From a virus: a stretch of DNA of 26,427 nt. The notes beneath the pieces were generated by a model. That model saw nothing but the letters and a program-made list of their open reading frames with translations. It did no database searches and was not told the origin of the DNA. The stretch lies in the IMG/VR virus record IMGVR_UViG_3300020470_000179, positions 1 through 26,427 of that record. One strand, written 5' to 3'. The position numbers and the translations under genes are program-made. Within the stretch, counting starts at the first letter, position 1; each line of letters starts with the position of its first letter. Positions 19,322 through 24,225 of the stretch are shown one piece after another.

Positions 19322-19652
19322 TATATTTTTACTATTCAATTTAGTGCTGCTAGTATTTGCCTTGAGACTTATGTCTCAGGGTTTTGCAGCAGCAAGGGAG
19401 TTGGGTGGAAGGAAATTTATAGAGACCAAAACAAAACAGGTTACAAGACCACCACATCCAGAGTTAGTAGATGTTAAACCTGGTGATGAGTTAATGGTAG
19501 TAAATTTTACACCAGATCCTGAGTTTACTCAAAAAGTAAAGGAATCTGATAGTTATTTGCATCAATCCTTAAGAGATCGTATAGAAGAAATTAATGAAGA
19601 TGAAGATGAAGACGATGGTGGAGCACTTGTACCAGCAGTACCATCTAAATAA
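19311..19652 (+). CDS. Single-pass membrane protein with acidic C-terminus (113 aa)
   Basis: An N-terminal membrane helix (VSIFLLFNLVLLVFALRLMS) is followed by a basic stretch (GGRKFIETKTKQ), then THPE-like PPHPELVDVKPGDELMVVNF, a helical segment and an acidic tail (NEDEDEDDGG) ending LVPAVPSK. I recall close relatives in T4-like cyanophages, with no known role. It overlaps the secreted protein gene by 11 bases. Topology is inferred to be N-out or N-in with a cytoplasmic acidic tail; the sequence does not settle this. Confidence 0.7.
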   Translation: MAVSIFLLFNLVLLVFALRLMSQGFAAARELGGRKFIETKTKQVTRPPHPELVDVKPGDELMVVNFTPDPEFTQKVKESDSYLHQSLRDRIEEINEDEDEDDGGALVPAVPSK

Positions 19653-19676
19653 TTTTGCCTCTGTTAGGAGGGTACT

Positions 19677-19862
19677 ACGGATTGGGACTTAGAAAATGAA
19701 AATCTCCGACTAGAAAAAATGATCATCCTTTACGAAGAAGAAATAGACCATTTAGAAGCGGAAAATAAGGCTTTAAAGGAACAATTAGCCTTTCTTGAAC
19801 TGCAGCTTGAAATTAAAACGATGGGATTACCTTTAGATGATGAAGAAAATATAAAAGAATAA
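19677..19862 (+). CDS. Small coiled-coil protein with apparent ACG start (61 aa)
   Basis: The frame opens after TAG 19665. AGGAGGG (19666-19672) is a near-perfect ribosome site, and four bases later comes ACG GAT TGG GAC. The protein x-DWDLENENLRLEKMIILYE, EEIDHLEAENKALKEQLAFL, ELQLEIKTMGLP is a clear heptad coiled coil; leucine and asparagine spacing continues upstream of the first ATG (19719), so starting there would cut the coil. I recall cyanophage relatives beginning MDW. So either ACG is used as a rare start codon or ATG has mutated (or was misread). With ATG 19719 the product is 47 residues. Function is unknown. Confidence 0.6.
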   Translation, partial: TDWDLENENLRLEKMIILYEEEIDHLEAENKALKEQLAFLELQLEIKTMGLPLDDEENIKE

Positions 19863-19957
19863 CTACAGAAATTTAAGTAAACATAAAAAGAATATAAAAA
19901 AACCCCCATTTGTGAGGATTTCCATATAAAATAGTATGAGGAATTCAAAACAAACGT

Positions 19958-20113
19958 ATGTCTGTTAAAACAACACTAAAATGGACAAAGGATGGTGAAC
20001 TCTCTCAACTTGACATGGCTAGAATCTTAGAGTCTATGGAAAAGAAGGAAGACGTTACTCAGATGGGTAGTTCTAACCCACGTTGGAGGAACGGCAGCCC
20101 AATGAGAGATTAG
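19958..20113 (+). CDS. Small hypothetical protein (51 aa)
   Basis: The product MSVKTTLKWTKDGELSQLDM, ARILESMEKKEDVTQ, then SSNPRWRNGSPMRD is charged and soluble. No family is recognised. TATAAAATA at 19925-19933 resembles a late box with one extra A, 24 bases before the ATG. There is no strong Shine-Dalgarno. It is the last plus-strand gene before the convergent terminator and the minus-strand baseplate genes. Confidence 0.5.
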   Translation: MSVKTTLKWTKDGELSQLDMARILESMEKKEDVTQMGSSNPRWRNGSPMRD

Positions 20114-20145
20114 CCATATATTATTCAACTTTTAGTTACCAGGAA

Positions 20146-20174
20146 ACCCCGAAAAAAATTCGGGGTATTTTTTT
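20146..20174 (+). terminator. Terminator between convergent gene groups
   Basis: ACCCCGAA-AAAAA-TTCGGGGT followed by A and seven Ts on the plus strand. On the minus strand the same hairpin is followed only by TTTCC, so it terminates better for plus-strand genes. It is nearly the same sequence as the psbA terminator at 8471. Confidence 0.88.
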
Positions 20175-20186
20175 GTCTGTAGGGTT

Positions 20187-20933
20187 TTATACGTTTATCG
20201 TCTTGGATCCAGGTCCGTTATCATATGAAGTAATTGTTCCAAGATCAGAACTTGCTTCTTCACTTCCAGTAGTTGCACCAGTATTTTCTAGGAATCTAGA
20301 AGCAATACTTAAAGGTGTCTTTTTATTTCCTAAATCATCTAATTCTTCATGATCACTATATTCTACTAATTCCTTAAATTCATCAACTACGATATCTAAC
20401 ATTTGAGAAATTGGTAACATAATTAGTCTTTTTTTCTCATTTAGGAAATTTTCGTGTTCGTAGTTAGTTACTGGATATATTGAGTCTTCTTCAGATTTGG
20501 TTGTACCATCTGGTAATGTTGTTCTATAAGTTCTATTAACTTCTATACCAGATTCTATGAAAGTTATATTATTATATTCGACTTTTTGAGTTTCGTAGTG
20601 ATGTATAGCATCTGGGTCAGTATAATTTTTCTGTACATATTCCATTAAATCATCTTCACTTTTTGGCCATTGGGTATATACATCTGTGATATTGTTTACT
20701 AACAATATAACCCAATCTAAATGGTCATCATCCCATATTTTGTCAGCAAGTTGTGATGGAGTTTCATTATCAACAATAGCATAAGTTTCAAATAGAGTAC
20801 TATATTTTTCTAGATCTGGTCTTGCTTTAGCTCGTCTAAAAAGGTTTGTACAGAGTTTATATTTAAAGGCTTCTTCATCAGTGACACCTTCGCCAACATA
20901 AACATTTGGAAAATAGGAAAAATAAGAAGCCAT
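20187..20933 (-). CDS. 53: Baseplate wedge subunit gp53
   Basis: T4 gp53 locks adjacent wedges in the baseplate. The 248-residue protein matches its pattern: FSYFPNVYV at the start, NLFRRAKARPDLEKYSTLFE, then YAIVDNETPSQLADKIWDDD, HLDWVILLVNNITDVYTQWP and later YENE-like KKRLIMLPISQMLDIVVDEF. It is longer than T4 gp53 (196 residues), with a low-complexity C-terminal tail (TGATTGSEEASSDLG). It begins one base after gp48 stops, so the two are co-translated. It is on the minus strand, unlike nearly everything else in the window. Confidence 0.85.
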   Translation of the reverse strand: MASYFSYFPNVYVGEGVTDEEAFKYKLCTNLFRRAKARPDLEKYSTLFETYAIVDNETPSQLADKIWDDDHLDWVILLVNNITDVYTQWPKSEDDLMEYVQKNYTDPDAIHHYETQKVEYNNITFIESGIEVNRTYRTTLPDGTTKSEEDSIYPVTNYEHENFLNEKKRLIMLPISQMLDIVVDEFKELVEYSDHEELDDLGNKKTPLSIASRFLENTGATTGSEEASSDLGTITSYDNGPGSKTINV

Positions 20934-20934
20934 A

Positions 20935-21984
20935 TTAATATCCCCACCTAGTATCTCTTTGTGTAATCATCCTAGTTTCGGTAAAACTAATTGTTACTTG
21001 TATTGCTGGAACGTTAACTGTATCTCCACGAAGTCTTTTAAATGATGTATATTGCCCATCTGGAGTGTAATTCACATTCATTCCTGTACATACTGATGTA
21101 TGCATTCTAAAATGTAATCCATGTTCATTAGAACCTTTTAAACTACTTTCTCCAGGGTCTAATCTCATAAATTTAAGATGATATTTATCAGGAACTTCTA
21201 AAAATCTGAAAGCGGATGCAACACCTTTACCTTTGGTAGAATTCCAAGTGCTAAGGTGATCATCAATATTATCAATACCAAAATGATCCGCCGTTTTGGT
21301 TATATTTTCTTTTGCATCTCCTTTAGCACCAGCATTTCGAGTAATATCTGGTATATCACCACCCATAATAATTGGTGCAGAACCAATTTTTAAATAATCT
21401 ATAATGCTTTTAACTTGTTGAGCTTCTTCTTCATCTCTAGAAAGAAATTTGAAATTAAATACATGCGTTCTAAACGCCATACTATTGAATACTTGCTCTG
21501 TAAAAGGATTGAATACTTTACCTTTAGATAGTGCTGATAATGAGTTTGCGTTAACATTACCTGCTAAACCTAATACGTTGTTGAGGCTATTTGCTGCACC
21601 AGCAATTAGTGAAGTTGCAAATTCTGGCATTCCACCTGCAGCTGCAGCTTGTATAGATTGTGCAACTTGATTTAAATCACCCTGAGATGCATCTCCAGCC
21701 ATTAATGATGCTGCCATTACACCAGCAACACCAACATCCGTTCTTGAATATGAAGGATTGTATTGTGTTTGTAATTGATGAGGCATTGCAATATACACAG
21801 CATCAGGATTGTATATCCTTTCTACATCATTACTAGGTAAGTTTTCACCATAATACTTGTTATCATCTTTAAATTTAATTCTACTCCTTCTTATAGCAAC
21901 ATAATCGACTGCTTCTGTTGGTCCATCCGCATCATTACCACTATGAGGAACTGGAGGTCTGTATGGGTATTTGTAGATGGTCAC
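20935..21984 (-). CDS. 48: Baseplate tail-tube cap protein gp48
   Basis: The 349-residue protein has an N-terminal YKYPYRPPVP segment, an alanine/glycine-rich middle (GVAGVMAASLMAGDASQGDL ...) and a tail-tube-like domain (NPFTEQVFNSMAFRTHVFNF, KFLSRDEEEAQQVKSIIDYL, and a C-terminal strand IQVTISFTETRMIT). This fits gp48, which with gp54 forms the platform on which tube polymerises; gp54 is the main alternative. Adjacent gp53 and gp4 support it. The start codon is GTG (complement of 21982-21984), with only a weak AGAAAG upstream. A minus-strand CATAAATA box lies at 22015-22022. Confidence 0.75.
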   Translation of the reverse strand: MTIYKYPYRPPVPHSGNDADGPTEAVDYVAIRRSRIKFKDDNKYYGENLPSNDVERIYNPDAVYIAMPHQLQTQYNPSYSRTDVGVAGVMAASLMAGDASQGDLNQVAQSIQAAAAGGMPEFATSLIAGAANSLNNVLGLAGNVNANSLSALSKGKVFNPFTEQVFNSMAFRTHVFNFKFLSRDEEEAQQVKSIIDYLKIGSAPIIMGGDIPDITRNAGAKGDAKENITKTADHFGIDNIDDHLSTWNSTKGKGVASAFRFLEVPDKYHLKFMRLDPGESSLKGSNEHGLHFRMHTSVCTGMNVNYTPDGQYTSFKRLRGDTVNVPAIQVTISFTETRMITQRDTRWGY

Positions 21985-21990
21985 TTTCTG

Positions 21991-21998
21991 CCTAAATA
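21991..21998 (+). promoter_or_regulatory. NCTAAATA box upstream of gp4
   Basis: CCTAAATA ends 21 bases before the gp4 ATG, with the same octamer and spacing as at 8517 before the 949-residue protein. Confidence 0.5.
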
Positions 21999-22014
21999 CT
22001 ATGTGATCTCTATA

Positions 22015-22022
22015 TATTTATG
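22015..22022 (-). promoter_or_regulatory. Late-type promoter box CATAAATA for gp48-gp53 (minus strand)
   Basis: Read on the minus strand the bases are CATAAATA. It overlaps the gp4 start codon and points toward gp48, with a predicted leader of about 25 bases. Together with 21991-21998 it forms a compact divergent promoter. Confidence 0.55.
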
Positions 22023-22442
22023 AAGTATAAACAAGGAAAGTATTTTCCAAGACTTCCTAGTAAATACAAGGGCAATCCTCGTAATATAATTTATAGGTCA
22101 TCTTGGGAATATAAATTCATGAAATGGTGTGATCAAACCCCTTCTGTACAAGAATGGGGAAGTGAAGAGATTGCTATACCTTATATATCTCCTGTTGATG
22201 GTAAACGCCATCGATATTATCCAGATTTTTATCTGAAGGTGAATAATAAGAAATATATGGTTGAAGTGAAACCTGCTAGACAGACAAAAGAACCTAAAAC
22301 TCAAAGAAAACATACTAAAAGGTATATTACTGAAGTTGTTACTTGGAGTATTAATAAGGCAAAATGGAAAGCAGCAGTTGAATTTTGTAAGGATTATGGT
22401 TGGGAGTTTAAATTAATTACCGAGAAGGAACTTAGAGTATAA
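22020..22442 (+). CDS. 4: Head completion protein gp4
   Basis: T4 gp4 (also called gp50/65) completes filled heads before tail joining. The 140-residue protein closely follows the T4 form: YKQGKYFPRLPSKYKGNP, YRSSWEYKFMKWCDQTPSVQ, EWGSEEIAIPYISPVDGKRH, PDFYL and MVEVKP, then the KRYITEVVTWSINKAKWKAA block. The arrangement E...D-x...E-x-K resembles a PD-(D/E)XK nuclease core (D in YPDFYL, EVK), as in TnsA/VSR-like folds; a nuclease role trimming DNA at the portal is possible. The stop is coupled to the next gene (TAATG). Confidence 0.93.
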   Translation: MKYKQGKYFPRLPSKYKGNPRNIIYRSSWEYKFMKWCDQTPSVQEWGSEEIAIPYISPVDGKRHRYYPDFYLKVNNKKYMVEVKPARQTKEPKTQRKHTKRYITEVVTWSINKAKWKAAVEFCKDYGWEFKLITEKELRV

Positions 22443-23275
22443 TGGCAGGAATATTACACCCACAAGGTGCAAGATACAATTCTCTTCAGAATTTTACTTC
22501 GTTTTTTAAAGTTAAGGAAAATCATCCTAGTACGACGAATCTATATTCTGTTCATTTCTGGTCTCCAATATGTATGACTAGACAGTATGGAGGTTTAACA
22601 TCAGATACTCTTGATCCTTCAAGAAATAGAGATTTAAATGTTTTATTAGATTATTATGCAAAGAATGTTAACCTTCCAAGCAAACAGATTACTACTGGTC
22701 AGGTTGTTAATGTAGGATCACCTATTAAATATGCTACTGGTTCTGCTCATAGTCAAATTAATATAACTTTTCAAATGCCCAGATCTCAACTTACGAGAAA
22801 TTTCTTTGAGAGATGGATGATGAAGATGTCACAAGATTCTAATCAATATACAGATTATTTTAAGAAATATGTAAGTCCTAAAATAATGATCTATAAATGG
22901 GAAAGAGGTGGTGGAGATTTAGCAATAACAGATCCTGTGCTATTAGCACAATTAAGAAATAGTCAGATGAATCCATTGATGGCAAGAAAGAATGAACTTA
23001 CTGCTTGTTGGGAAGTTCAGAATGCCTTCCCTTATAATATTGGATCTGTGCAATTAAATAATGATTCTGCAAGAGTCATGGATCTTACAATAGGATTCTA
23101 TTATGAACGTTATAGATTCTATACTCAAGATAAGTTTGATGACGATGGTAAGACTCAACAGGTATCTAGAAGATTAACAAGAAATAATAATATTCAACCA
23201 GATAGAGAAACGTATAGAGATAGTGCGAATAAGAACCAAGAATGGAATACTAATCAGAAAGGAGCTTGGGGATAA
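22442..23275 (+). CDS. Tail-tube-fold baseplate protein (gp54-like)
   Basis: The 277-residue protein has the tail-tube fold signature shared by gp19, gp54 and gp48: VNLPSKQITTGQVVNVGSPI, INITFQMPRSQL ... NFFERWMMKM, a KIMIYKWE strand and the closing NAFPYNIGSVQLNNDSARVM then LTIGFYYERYRFYT. As the sole gp54-type candidate beside gp4, gp48 and gp26, it is most likely the tube initiator that starts gp19 polymerisation; a gp19-like tube paralogue is the alternative. The C-terminal 40 residues are polar and low-complexity. ATG is coupled to gp4 by TAATG. Confidence 0.6.
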   Translation: MAGILHPQGARYNSLQNFTSFFKVKENHPSTTNLYSVHFWSPICMTRQYGGLTSDTLDPSRNRDLNVLLDYYAKNVNLPSKQITTGQVVNVGSPIKYATGSAHSQINITFQMPRSQLTRNFFERWMMKMSQDSNQYTDYFKKYVSPKIMIYKWERGGGDLAITDPVLLAQLRNSQMNPLMARKNELTACWEVQNAFPYNIGSVQLNNDSARVMDLTIGFYYERYRFYTQDKFDDDGKTQQVSRRLTRNNNIQPDRETYRDSANKNQEWNTNQKGAWG

Positions 23276-23278
23276 CTA

Positions 23279-23286
23279 ACTAAATA
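23279..23286 (+). promoter_or_regulatory. NCTAAATA box upstream of gp26
   Basis: ACTAAATA, same octamer as before talC, but 34 bases before the ATG at 23321. Confidence 0.35.
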
Positions 23287-23320
23287 TATACATATACCAA
23301 TCTTTTGATTTGAATACACT

Positions 23321-24037
23321 ATGGCATTACCTAAGTTAAATGTACCTAAGTACACTTTGAAGTTGCCCTCTGATGCTCGTAGAATAGTCAATTTTAGACC
23401 ATTTCTAGTTAAAGAGGAGAAATTGCTTCTTATAGCAACGGAAACAGGTGAACAACCTGAAATCGTTAAAGCTATTAAAAATATTATTACTTCATGTACT
23501 GATATTAAGGATGTTGACTCTTTATCAACATTTGATATTGAATATGTCTTCTTACAAATTCGTACCAAATCAGTTGGTGAGAATGTTACTGTAAGTGTAA
23601 CATGTCCTGATGATGGAGAAACTGAAGTTGAAGTTCAGATTCCTTTAGATGAAATTAAAGTCATTAAGGATAAGAAACATACAAAAGAATTGAAATTGGA
23701 TGAGGAAGTTGTATTAACAATGGGTTATCCAAGTTTAGATACTTTTGTACAAATGAACTTTACTGAAGAAGGTGGTGCTGGTGTTGATCAAGTATTCAAG
23801 ATGGCAGCAAGTTGTGTAGAACAAATTTCTGATCCTAATCAAGTATATGATTGTAAAGATGTTCCTCAAAAAGAACTTCTTGAATTTTTTGATAACTTGA
23901 ATAGTAAGCAATTTGGTGTTATTCAAAGTTTCTTTGAAACAATGCCTAAGTTGTCACATACTCTTAAAGTTACTAATCCTAACACTGGTAAGGAGAATGA
24001 AGTAGTACTGGAGGGTCTAGCAAGTTTTTTCGGCTAG
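23321..24037 (+). CDS. 26: Baseplate hub / tail assembly protein, T4 baseplate family (gp26)
   Basis: The 238-residue protein fits the T4 baseplate protein family: MALPKLNVPKYTLKLPSDAR, NFRPFLVKEEKLLLIATETG, IKNIITSCTDIKDVDSLSTF and DIEYVFLQIRTKSVGENVTV. A zinc-ribbon-like insertion with one cysteine (VTCPDDGETEVEV) follows, then LSHTLKVTNPNTGKENEV. It ends LASFFG at a TAG. Position before a short -1-frame partner and a tape-measure-like gene is the position of tail-assembly chaperones in other tailed phages. Whether this ORF corresponds to T4 gp26 or gp51 is uncertain; cyanophage annotations usually give gp26. A slippery site overlaps its last codons. Confidence 0.8.
   Translation: MALPKLNVPKYTLKLPSDARRIVNFRPFLVKEEKLLLIATETGEQPEIVKAIKNIITSCTDIKDVDSLSTFDIEYVFLQIRTKSVGENVTVSVTCPDDGETEVEVQIPLDEIKVIKDKKHTKELKLDEEVVLTMGYPSLDTFVQMNFTEEGGAGVDQVFKMAASCVEQISDPNQVYDCKDVPQKELLEFFDNLNSKQFGVIQSFFETMPKLSHTLKVTNPNTGKENEVVLEGLASFFG
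24010..24031 (+). promoter_or_regulatory. Candidate programmed -1 frameshift site (SD-like stimulator plus TTTTTTC)
   Basis: The heptamer T-TTT-TTC (24025-24031) is in the gp26 frame as AGT-TTT-TTC, a legal X-XXY-YYZ slippery site. GGAGGG (24010-24015) lies nine bases upstream, similar to the stimulatory Shine-Dalgarno of the E. coli dnaX frameshift. The zero-frame stop TAG comes one codon later (24035). A hairpin AAGGCA-ATTT-TGCCTT occurs at 24071-24086, rather far to act as stimulator. Confidence 0.75.
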
Positions 24038-24225
24038 CACTTCTTCATAACAGTCTACGTTCTTATTATGAAGGCAATTTTGCCTTAATACATCATCATA
24101 AGTGGAATATTGAGTATATTGATAACTTGATGCCTTGGGAAAAGGAGATTTACGTTAATATGTTAATAAAGTTCCTACAAGAGGAAGAACGACGTATGAA
24201 GGAGCAGAATCAATCTGGTGGCTAA
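24031..24225 (+). CDS. 51: gp51-like C-terminal frame, expressed as a gp26 frameshift fusion
   Basis: The frame encodes RLALLHNSLRSYYEGNFALI, HHHKWNIEYIDNLMPWEKEI, then YVNMLIKFLQEEERRMKEQ. This is the pattern of the short gp51-type protein following gp26 in cyanophages (YYE.NF.L...HKW...... .MP.E..IY..LL). The frame is open only from 24001 (TGA at 23998). Between there and the conserved part none of the codons is ATG, GTG, TTG, CTG or an AUN start; the first ATG is at 24133 and would discard half of the domain. Protein-like sequence begins right after the slippery heptamer, so the natural product is gp26 with this 64-residue extension. Alternatives are a sequencing error or a fragment. Confidence 0.75.
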   Translation, partial: RLALLHNSLRSYYEGNFALIHHHKWNIEYIDNLMPWEKEIYVNMLIKFLQEEERRMKEQNQSGG

